Assembly (NCBI GenBank): GCA_965199555.1
Contig: CBDASJ010000012.1
Span: 196,499 to 260,498, forward strand
Length of the DNA: 64,000 bases
Reading direction: 5' to 3'
Source: LMUY01 sp965199555
GTDB lineage: Bacteria; Pseudomonadota; Alphaproteobacteria; Acetobacterales; Acetobacteraceae
A program made the position numbers and the translations under genes. Positions within the stretch are counted from its first letter, which is position 1. Every line of letters starts with the position of its first letter. The notes beneath the pieces are model-generated. The model had not been told where the DNA came from. It saw only the letters and a program-made list of their open reading frames with translations, and made no database searches. Shown here piece by piece: positions 42,349 through 50,720 of the stretch.

Positions 42349-42996
42349 ATGCGGTCCGGATGGCTTTGCCTGCTGGTAGCACTCGCGACCGCTTCCGCCG
42401 CCCGCGCCGCTGCGCCGCCGCTTCCGCCCGCGCTGTCGCAGCTTTTGGTGACGCCGGAGCATCGTGCCGCCTTGCTCCAGGCTGCCCATGCCAGCGACGG
42501 ACCCGGCATGCCGGCTTGCCCCAGTGCCAACTACGCCACCACGGGGGAGATCGGCATCCTCCAGCCGGTGCAGGCGAACGGCGCCGGCAAGGTGACGGCC
42601 GGCACCTGGAAGGAGTCGGTGCAGGAATCCGGTTGCGGCACGACGCGGCTGCTGAACGCCCTGACCTCGGTGCAGCCGGATGGCACGTTGCAAACCCTGC
42701 CGCTGCTGCCCGGCAGCACCATCACCGACCCGCGCCTGCAACAGGACAGCGTGCAGTATGCCGCGGCCGGGATGGGCGACATGCCGCCCGGCTGTGACGA
42801 GGGCGGCGTGCTGAACACCCGCTTCGTGGGGCTCGACGGTCAGCCGCCGGGCACCCTGCCCGCCACTGGCAGCCCGCCGAAGCCCTGGACGGAGGTTTGG
42901 ACGCTGATCGCCTGCGCCAAGCGCGCCGAGGTCACCATGCATTTCACGCCCGATGCGACCGGCACCGACATCCGGGCCGAACTGGCCAAGCCGTGA
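42349..42996 (+). CDS. Secreted hypothetical protein (215 aa)
   Basis: No family is recognised. A signal peptide covers residues 1-22 (MRSGWLCLLVALATASAARA). The mature part is rich in Pro, Gly and Thr with four or more cysteines (ACPSAN, ESGCGTT, PPGCDEG, LIACAKR), consistent with disulfide-bonded periplasmic or exported beta structure. GGGAG lies 9 nt before the ATG. The stop overlaps the metallo-hydrolase gene start by 4 bp. Confidence 0.7.
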   Translation: MRSGWLCLLVALATASAARAAAPPLPPALSQLLVTPEHRAALLQAAHASDGPGMPACPSANYATTGEIGILQPVQANGAGKVTAGTWKESVQESGCGTTRLLNALTSVQPDGTLQTLPLLPGSTITDPRLQQDSVQYAAAGMGDMPPGCDEGGVLNTRFVGLDGQPPGTLPATGSPPKPWTEVWTLIACAKRAEVTMHFTPDATGTDIRAELAKP

Positions 42997-43952
42997 CGGC
43001 ACGGGCCTCGGACCATTTCGACGGCGAGCGCTTCTTCAATCCGGCCTTGCCGGGGGAAACGACGGACCGGCGCGGCCTGGTTCAGGTCCTGCGCTGGCGA
43101 TGGGAAAGCGGCCGGACGAAATGGGGGCCGCAACCGCCGCTTCCGCGCTTCGCGCCGCCACCGGCCACCGTGCCGCCCGGGACCGTGGCGGTCAGCTTCA
43201 TCGGACATGCCAGCTTCCTGCTGCGTTTCCCCGGCCTGGTTGTCCTCACCGACCCGGTGTTCAGCGAGCGCTGCTCCCCGCTGCGCTGGGCCGGGCCACG
43301 CCGCGCGCACCCGCCGGGCCTGGCGCTGGAGGATTTGCCGCCAGTGGATTTGGTGCTGGTGTCGCACAACCACTACGACCACATGGACCTGCCGTCGCTG
43401 CGGTCGCTGGCCGCGCGCGGCACGCGGCACGCCATCACGGGCGCCGGCAACGAACCGATCCTGCGCCACGCCGGCTTCACGACGGTGGCGGCGCTGGATT
43501 GGTGGGACACGGCCGATGCCGGGCCCCTGCGCGTGACGGCGACGCCGGCCCGGCATTTCTCCCGCCGCGGCCTGCGCGACGGCAACCGCACGCTGTGGTG
43601 CGGCTTCGACTTGCAGGGTGCGGACGGCCACCTGCTGTTCGCCGGCGATTCCGGCACGGGGCCGCATTGGCGCGACATCGCCGACCGCCTGGGTTCGCCC
43701 GATCTGGCCTTGCTGCCGATCGGCGCCTACGAGCCGCGCTGGCTGATGGCGCCCGTGCACATGAACCCGGCGGAAGCGGCGCAGGCGCATCGCGACTTGG
43801 GCGCGCGGCAGTCCATCGGCATGCATTTCGGCACGTTCCAGTTGACGGATGAGCCGATCGACGCACCGCCGCGCGCCTTGGCCGCAACCGGGGTGAAAAA
43901 CTTCGACACGCTCGGCATCGGCGAAACCCGCCTGGTGGCGTTGCGCGGCTGA
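42993..43952 (+). CDS. MBL-fold metallo-hydrolase (NAPE-PLD/UlaG-like)
   Basis: The 319 residues contain the metallo-beta-lactamase HxHxDH motif in SHNHYDHMDL, an upstream strand VAVSFIGHASFLLRFPGLVV, LTDPVFSERCSP, RHFSRRGLRDGNRTLWCGF and LLFAGDSGTGP. This arrangement matches the N-acyl-phosphatidylethanolamine phospholipase D-like family (in bacteria also annotated as outer-membrane-associated Zn hydrolases), but no signal peptide is visible. The GTG start overlaps the preceding gene (GTGA). Confidence 0.88.
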   Translation: MTARASDHFDGERFFNPALPGETTDRRGLVQVLRWRWESGRTKWGPQPPLPRFAPPPATVPPGTVAVSFIGHASFLLRFPGLVVLTDPVFSERCSPLRWAGPRRAHPPGLALEDLPPVDLVLVSHNHYDHMDLPSLRSLAARGTRHAITGAGNEPILRHAGFTTVAALDWWDTADAGPLRVTATPARHFSRRGLRDGNRTLWCGFDLQGADGHLLFAGDSGTGPHWRDIADRLGSPDLALLPIGAYEPRWLMAPVHMNPAEAAQAHRDLGARQSIGMHFGTFQLTDEPIDAPPRALAATGVKNFDTLGIGETRLVALRG

Positions 43953-43960
43953 GGACAGCC

Positions 43961-44383
43961 CTATTCTAGTCGTTTGAGCAGGAACAGACGGGCGTGGCCG
44001 GGCGGGTAATCCGCGATGCGGCCGAACTCCTCGAACCCCAGCTTGGCGTAGAAGCCGGGCGCCTGGAAGGTGAACGTGTCCAGCCAGATGCCGATGCAGC
44101 CGCGCCGTCGCGCTTCCGCTTCGGCCAGTGCCATCACCTGCCGCCCTAGCCCGGCGCCGCGTGCGGGGCCGAGCGCCAGAAGCTCCACGAACAGGTATTG
44201 GTACAGGACGTAGCCATACAGGCCGCCGACCACCGCGCCATCCGGACCGCGCACCGTCACCGCCAGCGGCGCGAAGCCGTGCTCCCCCGCCGCCGCCACA
44301 TTATGCGCGATCAGCGGCACCAGGACGGCATCCCGTATCCCAGCCGGCGGGTCGACCTCCAGCGAAAGCGTCCATTCCGTCAT
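43961..44383 (-). CDS. GNAT-family N-acetyltransferase, copy 1
   Basis: A compact 140-residue acetyltransferase: acetyl-CoA site in LALGPARGAGLGRQVMALAEAEARRRG and the late TFTFQAPGFYAKLGFEEFG. It is a tandem paralogue of the next gene, sharing the QAPGFYxKLGxxEFGR ending. The ATG overlaps that gene's stop by 4 bp. Its acceptor is unknown. Confidence 0.85.
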   Translation of the reverse strand: MTEWTLSLEVDPPAGIRDAVLVPLIAHNVAAAGEHGFAPLAVTVRGPDGAVVGGLYGYVLYQYLFVELLALGPARGAGLGRQVMALAEAEARRRGCIGIWLDTFTFQAPGFYAKLGFEEFGRIADYPPGHARLFLLKRLE

Positions 44384-44808
44384 GGCAGCCGCTTGCAAAA
44401 CCAGATGCGCGTCAGGCGGGGGTCGTCATGCGGCAAGCGCCCGAACTCCTGGTAGCCGAGTTTCTGGTAGAAGCCCGGTGCCTGGAACTGCACGGTGTAA
44501 AGCAGGGCGTTGCGGCAGCCGCGCCGCACGGCCTCCTCCTCCGCCATCGCCAGGAGGCGGCTGCCCAGCCCCGAGCCGTGCTCCGCCAAGGGCAGCGCCA
44601 GCAAATCCACCGACAGCCATCCCCGCCCGGTGCGCCCCATCAGGCCACCGAGCAAGACGCCGTCGCGCTCCAACCGGATGGTGAGTAGGCGAAAATCGGC
44701 GGCGAGGTCCTTGGACGCCGAGTGGGCGGCGAAATTGCTGTAGATCACCTCGCGCAGCGCCGGGTCGTCCTCGTCCGCCAGCGCGAACACCAGGTCGGGC
44801 ACGGTCAT
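44380..44808 (-). CDS. GNAT-family N-acetyltransferase, copy 2
   Basis: The 142 residues give the same fold, with the CoA-binding loop in EHGSGLGSRLLAMAEEEAVRRG and VQFQAPGFYQKLGYQEFGRL near the end. The start overlaps the stop of the PP2C gene (ATGA). Three genes (PP2C, GNAT 2, GNAT 1) thus form a tightly coupled operon. Confidence 0.85.
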   Translation of the reverse strand: MTVPDLVFALADEDDPALREVIYSNFAAHSASKDLAADFRLLTIRLERDGVLLGGLMGRTGRGWLSVDLLALPLAEHGSGLGSRLLAMAEEEAVRRGCRNALLYTVQFQAPGFYQKLGYQEFGRLPHDDPRLTRIWFCKRLP

Positions 44809-45563
44809 CGCGACACGATTTCAACCGTCACCGCGGTGACGTTGTCGTCCACCGCGGCCGCCAAGGCCGCCAGGATCAGCCGTTCCGCCATCGCATCCTC
44901 GTCGGCGGCCAGCAGCGCCGTGATCTCGGCGGCGGCCAGGGTTTTGCACAGCCCATCGCTGCACAGCATGAATCGGTCGCCCGGCAGCAGCTTGCCCGAG
45001 CAGCGCTCCAGCTCGAACACGTCCAGATCGGCGCCGATCGCGCGGGTGATGACGTTGGCGTGCGGGTGGCCCGCGGCGTCCTCCGCGGCGATGGCGCCGG
45101 CCTCGACCAGGCCCTGCACCAGGCTGTGGTCGCGCGTGACCTGGGTCAGCACGCCGCCCCGCAGCAGGTAGGCGCGTGAATCGCCGGCCCACAGGCACGC
45201 ATAATGGTCGTCCCGCGCCATGACCACGACCACCGTAGTGGCGATAACGGCACCGGGCCCCCGCGCTTCCCCTTCGGCACGCAGCTCCGAATGGGTCCGG
45301 TTGAGGCGACGGCGTACCTCGATCAGGATTTCCCCGGCCGTCAGGCCCGCGGGCACGCCCTGCAAAGCCTCCACCACCTGGGCGGACGCGAAGGCGCCGG
45401 CATCGTGCCCGCCCGCACCGTCCGCCACCGCCCACAGCCCCAAATCGGGCCGGTTGACGTAGCCGTCCTCGTTATGGCTGCGCACGGTTCCGCGATGCGT
45501 CGCGGCCCAGGACCGGAAAGGACCGGCACTGGCGGCGGAGTGCGTGATCTCCGTTTCGCTCAT
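44805..45563 (-). CDS. PP2C-family protein serine/threonine phosphatase
   Basis: The 252-residue protein has the PP2C metal-binding motifs: THRGTVRSHNEDGYV, LWAVADGAGGHDAGAFAS, ACLWAGDSRAYLLRGG, DRFMLCSDGLCKTL and the late DDNVTAVTVEIV. It resembles the PppA-type phosphatases of type VI secretion or Stp-type phosphatases of kinase-regulated systems, but no Ser/Thr kinase or T6SS gene lies nearby. The first gene of its operon; divergent from the broken regulator across 234 bp with no other gene. Confidence 0.9.
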   Translation of the reverse strand: MSETEITHSAASAGPFRSWAATHRGTVRSHNEDGYVNRPDLGLWAVADGAGGHDAGAFASAQVVEALQGVPAGLTAGEILIEVRRRLNRTHSELRAEGEARGPGAVIATTVVVVMARDDHYACLWAGDSRAYLLRGGVLTQVTRDHSLVQGLVEAGAIAAEDAAGHPHANVITRAIGADLDVFELERCSGKLLPGDRFMLCSDGLCKTLAAAEITALLAADEDAMAERLILAALAAAVDDNVTAVTVEIVSR

Positions 45564-45797
45564 CCGCCGTGTTCGGGGCGAACCAGGTTCACCGCCGCCA
45601 TGGGTTCTGCATCGCCGCCCACCCTTTCCCGATCGTCCTGGACACCGAAACGATCAAAGCACAGGCGGCGCTGCCGCAACAATGATGCCGAATTGGCGGT
45701 CCCGCTCGGACGCAAGGGGCCATGGAAATCACCAAGCTTAGACGATGGCTGGAGTCGTGGCATATCGGCCTTCGGGGATTCTTCGGAAGTCGTTCGG

Positions 45798-47369
45798 ATG
45801 TCTGGCGTCTTGCAAATGGCGGGCGGCATGGGGTCGCCGGAAGGATACCAGTTCGACGACTTCCGCCTGGACCATCGCCGGGGCGTGCTGCAGCGCCTGG
45901 ACGGCACGGACCTGCCGTTGCGGCCGCGGAGCTACGAGCTGCTTCTCCTCCTGCTGGAACGGCCCGAGGAGCTGCTGAAGCGGACGAGCTGCTGGAGGCG
46001 CTGTGGCCGGCCTGGCCGTGACCGATGACAGTCTGACCCAATGCGTGAGCGAACTGCGCCAAGCCTTCGGCGACCGCGGACCGGCATTGCTGCGCACCCT
46101 GCCGCGCCGGGGTTACATGCTGGCTGCGACCGTTGGCCGGGCGGTGGCTGCCCCTGCGCCGCCCGTCGCGGCACCGACGGCCGGCGGTGAGCCAGGCCGG
46201 GGTGCGACGGCTCGGGAGCTGCTGGTCGTCGGCCCGATCGAGCTGGCCGTCGACGGAAACAAGGCGAAGCACCTGGCCAGGACCCTGGGCGCGGAACTGC
46301 TGGCGGCCCTGTCACGATCCGAGATCGCCACGGTGGTGACCCGCCCGTCCGACCCGGCCGGCAAGCCGTACCGGCTGTCCGGCGTGCTGCTCGAGGCCGG
46401 GTGTGAGCCGCTGCTTTCCTTGACGCTGGACGAGATGGCAACGAGCCGGGTGGTTTGGGCCGACCAGGTGCCGCTCCCGCCGGCTGCCGCCCGCCGGGAG
46501 GCCCTGGAGGTGCTCCGTGCCCGCATCGAGATCCACTTGATGGCGGAAGCGCTGCACCGCGCCAGGCGGATGCCGCCCGCACAACGGGGCCGCACGAGCT
46601 GATCCTGTTGGGTCGCGAATACCACCGGCGCGGTGGCGAAGCCAACACCGCCGAAGCGCAGGATTGCTTTGCGCGCGCCATCGCAATGGCGCCGGACCTC
46701 GCGGTCGCCCATGGCTACCACGCGCTCACGGTGCTGCGCGTCCTGACCCATGGCTGGTGCGAGGACGACCTGGCGACGCAGCGCCAAATGGCCCTGGCGA
46801 TCGCGCGCCGCGCCGTCGAGCTGGAGCCGCGCTCGGCGCTGTGCCTGGCTTCCCTGTCCTTCGCCCTGTTGCATTGCGGCTTGTGGGAGGAGGCCGTGGA
46901 CACGGCCCGGCGGTCGCTGACGCTCAGCAGCCTTTCGGCGACGGACACGCGCACCGTGTGTGCCGAGGTGCTCGCGGCCGCGGGCGAGCCGGCGGACGGG
47001 GTGGCAGCCCTGCAACGGACGATCGAGCTGGACCCGTTCTGCCCGCCGCGGTCGCGGGCCGTGCTCGGCCGGGCGCTGCTGATCGCCGGGCGGACGGAGG
47101 AAGCGCTGGTGGAGCTGCACCACGCGGTCGCCGTGCTGCCGGACTACGCCCCGTGCCTGCGCTCCATCATCGTGGCCGCGGTCGAGCTCGGGCGCATCGA
47201 GGAAGCGACGAGCATCTTCGCCCACCTGCAGCGCGTGCAGCCGAGCTGGGCGTCGGGCGGCCCGCAGGCACTTTGGTTCCTGCGCCAGAAGCGTGACCTG
47301 GACCGGTTCCTGGAGGCCTTCACCGTCTGCGCCGCGGCCGCAAGCACGCAGGCACTCGCCACTACCTGA
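45798..47369 (+). pseudogene. Winged-helix (OmpR-type)/TPR transcriptional regulator, broken by three frameshifts
   Basis: The pieces join as one CadC/HilA-like regulator of about 520 residues: an N-terminal winged helix (YQFDDFRLDHRRGVLQRLDG, DDSLTQCVSELRQAFGDRG, LLRTLPRRGYMLAATV), a middle domain, and C-terminal TPR repeats (ELILLGREYHRRGGEANTAE, ALCLASLSFALLHCGLWEEA, AALQRTIELDPFCPP). The frame breaks near 45976, 46010 and 46568. At each site adding one G to a GG pair restores the family sequence, so all three fit GGG read or mutated to GG. Either the gene is decaying or the assembly has homopolymer errors. Confidence 0.8.
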
Positions 47370-47506
47370 GCCTCCCCATAACGATCGCACGCGCGATCGG
47401 CCTTGTTCGGCGCGATTTCAGATTTCGTTGGGGTTTCGGGACCCTGCGGGCAGCGCTCCCTAAACACCCTTCCACGGCGATCGGCCGGATGTGGTGGAGA
47501 GAAGCA

Positions 47507-47803
47507 ATGACCGGAATGATGAGCATGGGACGCGTGCTGGTGGCGAATGTCGAGGCGTTCGACAAGGCGATCAAGGCAGTCGGCAAGTCAAGGCTGTTCA
47601 ACGGCAAGCTGCTTCCGCTGCTGAAGGACTACGTGGCGTCCGCCGTGCAACTGGACGAGGCTGTCGACAGGATCGCCAAGGCGCGCGAGGAGGCCGACAC
47701 CTGCTTCATCCGGGTCGACGCCATCAAGGAAGCCTACCGGCAGATGGCCCAGAAGGCGGCGCGCACCGACTCCGCGATGGTCGCCGACATCCCCGCTTCA
47801 TGA
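47507..47803 (+). CDS. Hypothetical helical protein (98 aa)
   Basis: No family is recognised. The ATG at 47507 has GGAGAG 6 nt upstream. The product is almost entirely helical (VEAFDKAIKAVGKSRLFNGK, YVASAVQLDEAVDRIAKARE, VDAIKEAYRQMAQKAARTD), with no signal or membrane segment. It overlaps the next gene by 4 bp, so the two products probably act together. Confidence 0.65.
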   Translation: MTGMMSMGRVLVANVEAFDKAIKAVGKSRLFNGKLLPLLKDYVASAVQLDEAVDRIAKAREEADTCFIRVDAIKEAYRQMAQKAARTDSAMVADIPAS

Positions 47804-48159
47804 AGATGGTCACCCCGGAGGCCGCCAAGAACCAGGTCGTGCGCAAGGCGTGGCAGGACTTCAAGAAGGATTATCCAAGCTTCCCGGCCGTGCGGCTGGC
47901 GAAGCTGGATTTCGGCCCGGAGCTCGATGCCTATGCCAAGCAGGCGAACATCGTCGAGGTGCTGGTGTCGAAGGCCGAGGGGCTGAAGTCTGAGCTCACT
48001 AAGAGCTACCTCAAGTTCATGGCCTGCGCCCGCACCTACGAAGGCATCATCGAGAAGGAGGACATCGACCCCCGCCTGCCCGCGGCCTTCCGCAAGATCA
48101 TCGGCAAGGTGACTGGCGAGCAAAAGGGCATGCTGGACCAGGTGAGGGCCGCGGCCTGA
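47800..48159 (+). CDS. Hypothetical helical protein (119 aa)
   Basis: No family is recognised. The ATG sits in an ATGA overlap with the previous gene. The sequence is charged and helical (NQVVRKAWQDFKKDYPSFPA, GPELDAYAKQANIVEVLVSK, YLKFMACARTYEGIIEKEDI) with a single cysteine. With its neighbour it could form a small complex. Confidence 0.65.
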   Translation: MKMVTPEAAKNQVVRKAWQDFKKDYPSFPAVRLAKLDFGPELDAYAKQANIVEVLVSKAEGLKSELTKSYLKFMACARTYEGIIEKEDIDPRLPAAFRKIIGKVTGEQKGMLDQVRAAA

Positions 48160-48295
48160 CCGGGTCGAGAAGGAACTGGAGCAAGCCGTATGCCGTGAGG
48201 ACTGCGGCTAGCCTCTCGATGGCTCTGCCGCCGCCGCGCCGGATGTGATCTCGTCCTTCCCGATCGACGAACGATAATCGCGACGCGTTCAAGCG

Positions 48296-48321
48296 CCCGG
48301 CCCGCATCGCCGCGGGCCGGG
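48296..48321. terminator. Strong GC hairpin between convergent genes
   Basis: CCCGGCCCGC (48296-48305) and GCGGGCCGGG (48312-48321) form a perfect 10-bp stem with a 6-nt loop, placed 12 bp before the stop of the minus-strand hydroxylase gene and after the plus-strand pair. It has no T-run; a bidirectional barrier is likely but unproven. Confidence 0.5.
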
Positions 48322-48332
48322 ACGCAAGAGGG

Positions 48333-50651
48333 CTAGGCGGCCATTTGCAGCGCCTTCCACACCTTTTCCGGCGTGGCGGGCATGTCGATCGCGGTCACGC
48401 CCGCGCTGGATAGGGCGTGCACGATCGCGTTCATCACCGCCGGCGGGCTGCCGACCGCCCCGGCCTCACCGGCGCCCTTCACGCCGAGCGGGTTGGTCCC
48501 GCAGGGCACTTCCACCAGTTCGACCTCGATATCCGGCAGGTCGTTGGCGCGCGGCAGAGCGTAGTCCATCAGGCTGCCGGACAGGAGCTGGCCGGAGGAC
48601 GGGTCGTACGCCGTGCGTTCCAGCACCGCCTGGCCGAAGCCCTGCGCCACGCCGCCATGCACCTGGCCGCGGACGATCATCGGGTTGATCGCCTTGCCCA
48701 CGTCGTCGCACACGATGTAGCGCTTCACGTCCACCATGCCGGTGTCGGGATCGACTTCGACCTCCGCCATGTGGCAGCCATTCGGGAAGGTGTGGCTCTT
48801 GATCTCGGCGACCTCCGCCGCGTCCAAGGTGGTCGCCGTTTCGCCGCCGGCGGCGCGGCTGCGTTGGGCGGCGGCCAGGCTGAGGATGTCCATGCCCCGG
48901 TCGGTGCCCACCACGCTGAAGCGGCCGCCGCTGAACTCGATGTCCGCCACCGCGGCTTCCAGGGCTTCGGACGCCGCCTGCTTGCCCTTCTCGATGACGC
49001 TGGCTGCGGTGACCAGGATCGCCTGGCCCTCGGAGTACAGGCTGCGCGCGCCGCCGGTGCCGCCGCCGGTCGGGATGGTGTCGGTGTCGCCTTGGCGGAT
49101 TCGGATCTTGTCGCCGTCGATGCCGAGCTGGTCGGCCGTCAGCATCACATAGGCGGTCTCGTGCCCTTGGCCGGTGGATTGCGTGCCGACATACACGTCC
49201 ACGAAGCCGTCCTCGGCAAAGCGGATCTCCGCCCGCTCCGTGGGGGAGCCGCCGGTCGCTTCCATGTAGTAGGCCATGCCGATGCCGCGCTTCTTGCCCT
49301 GGGCGGTGCTGGCGGCCTGCCGGGCTTCGAAGCCGTTCCAGTCCATCTTCGCCACCGCCGTGTCCAGCACGCGGTTGAAGTCGCCGCTGTCATAGGCCTG
49401 CTTCATGGCGGAGACGTACGGCATGGCTTCCGGCTTCACCATGTTCAGGCGGCGCAATGCCACGCGGTCCATGCCGATCTCGGCGGCGGCGGCGTCGACC
49501 AGCCGCTCCACCAGGTAGTTGCTTTCCGGCCGGCCGGCGCCGCGATACGCGTCCACCGGGACGGTGTTGGTGAACACGCCGATCACGTTGGCGTAGATCG
49601 CCTGGAAGCCATAGACGCTGGCCAGCACCTTGGTCCCGGCCATGGTCGGGATCATCGGCGCGAAGGTCGACAGATAGGCGCCCATCCCGGCCAGGTTGCG
49701 GGTGCGCAGAGCCAGGAACCTGCCCTCCTTGTCGAGCGCCAGTTCGGACTCGGTGATGTTGTCGCGGCCCTGCGTGTCCGACAGGAACGCTTCGGACCGT
49801 TCGCTCACCCATTTAACCGGGCGGCCCAGCTTGCGGGCGGCGTAGCAGGTGAGGGCGTGTTCGGCATACAGGAACAGCTTCATGCCGAAGCCGCCGCCGA
49901 CATCGGGGGTGACGACGCGGAACTGCTCCTCTGGGACGTTGAACACGAACTTGCCGAGCAAGGACTTGATCACCCAGCCGCCCTGCGTGTTGGTGTGCAG
50001 CGTCCAGCGACCATCCGCGTATTCGGCCAACGCCGCACGTGCTTCCATGCTGTTGACCACAACGCGGTTGTTCACCACCGTCAGGCGGGTGACGTGTGCC
50101 GCCTCGACGAACAGCGCGTCCACGCGCGCCTTGTCACCGGTTTCCCAATCGAAACAGACATTGTTCGGCGCTTCCGGCCACACCGCCGGTTGCCCGGCCG
50201 CGGTGGCTGTCGCCAGGTCGGTCGCGGACGGCAGCACGTCGTATTCCACAGTGATCGCCTCCGCCCCGTCGCGGGCGGCCTTCTGCGTTTCGGCGATCAC
50301 GAAGGCGACGGGGTCGCCGACATGGCGTACCGCGCCGTCAGCCAGCACCGGGTGCGGCGGGTCGACCCGCGGGCTGCCGTCCCGGTTCTTCAGCGGGATG
50401 GCGCAGGGCAGGCCGCCGATGCCGTCCGCCGCCAGGTCCGCATGGGTGTAGATCGCCACCACGCCGGGCAGCGCAGCGGCAGCCGCGGAGTCGATCGCGC
50501 CCAGGCGGGCCGCCGCGTGCGGCGAGCGCAGCACGGCGCCCCACAGCATGCCCGGCAGCGCGATGTCGTCGGTGTAGCGCCCGCCGCCCATGAGCAGGCG
50601 CGGGTCCTCGACGCGGCGGACTGGCTGGGCAAGGCCGAATTTGGTCGTCAT
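48333..50651 (-). CDS. Molybdenum hydroxylase large subunit (xanthine/aldehyde oxidase, CoxL-like form II)
   Basis: The 772-residue protein has the molybdopterin-cytosine-dinucleotide-binding layout: MGGGRYTDDIALPGMLWGAV near the N-terminus, TPDVGGGFGMKLFLYAEHAL (248 on), the active-site loop AYRGAGR (368-374), VGTQSTGQGHETAYVML, and the catalytic glutamate in GVKGAGEAGAVGSPPA. AYRGAGR rather than AYRCSFR means this is not a true CO dehydrogenase; oxidation of an aldehyde or N-heterocycle is more likely. The FeS and FAD subunit genes are absent from the neighbourhood. AGGA precedes the ATG. Confidence 0.9.
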   Translation of the reverse strand: MTTKFGLAQPVRRVEDPRLLMGGGRYTDDIALPGMLWGAVLRSPHAAARLGAIDSAAAAALPGVVAIYTHADLAADGIGGLPCAIPLKNRDGSPRVDPPHPVLADGAVRHVGDPVAFVIAETQKAARDGAEAITVEYDVLPSATDLATATAAGQPAVWPEAPNNVCFDWETGDKARVDALFVEAAHVTRLTVVNNRVVVNSMEARAALAEYADGRWTLHTNTQGGWVIKSLLGKFVFNVPEEQFRVVTPDVGGGFGMKLFLYAEHALTCYAARKLGRPVKWVSERSEAFLSDTQGRDNITESELALDKEGRFLALRTRNLAGMGAYLSTFAPMIPTMAGTKVLASVYGFQAIYANVIGVFTNTVPVDAYRGAGRPESNYLVERLVDAAAAEIGMDRVALRRLNMVKPEAMPYVSAMKQAYDSGDFNRVLDTAVAKMDWNGFEARQAASTAQGKKRGIGMAYYMEATGGSPTERAEIRFAEDGFVDVYVGTQSTGQGHETAYVMLTADQLGIDGDKIRIRQGDTDTIPTGGGTGGARSLYSEGQAILVTAASVIEKGKQAASEALEAAVADIEFSGGRFSVVGTDRGMDILSLAAAQRSRAAGGETATTLDAAEVAEIKSHTFPNGCHMAEVEVDPDTGMVDVKRYIVCDDVGKAINPMIVRGQVHGGVAQGFGQAVLERTAYDPSSGQLLSGSLMDYALPRANDLPDIEVELVEVPCGTNPLGVKGAGEAGAVGSPPAVMNAIVHALSSAGVTAIDMPATPEKVWKALQMAA

Positions 50652-50720
50652 CGCGGTTATCCTGGCTGATCGTGCCACCACTATCTGCCCATCGGCGGCC
50701 ATTCGCCAAGGGCGATGCGA

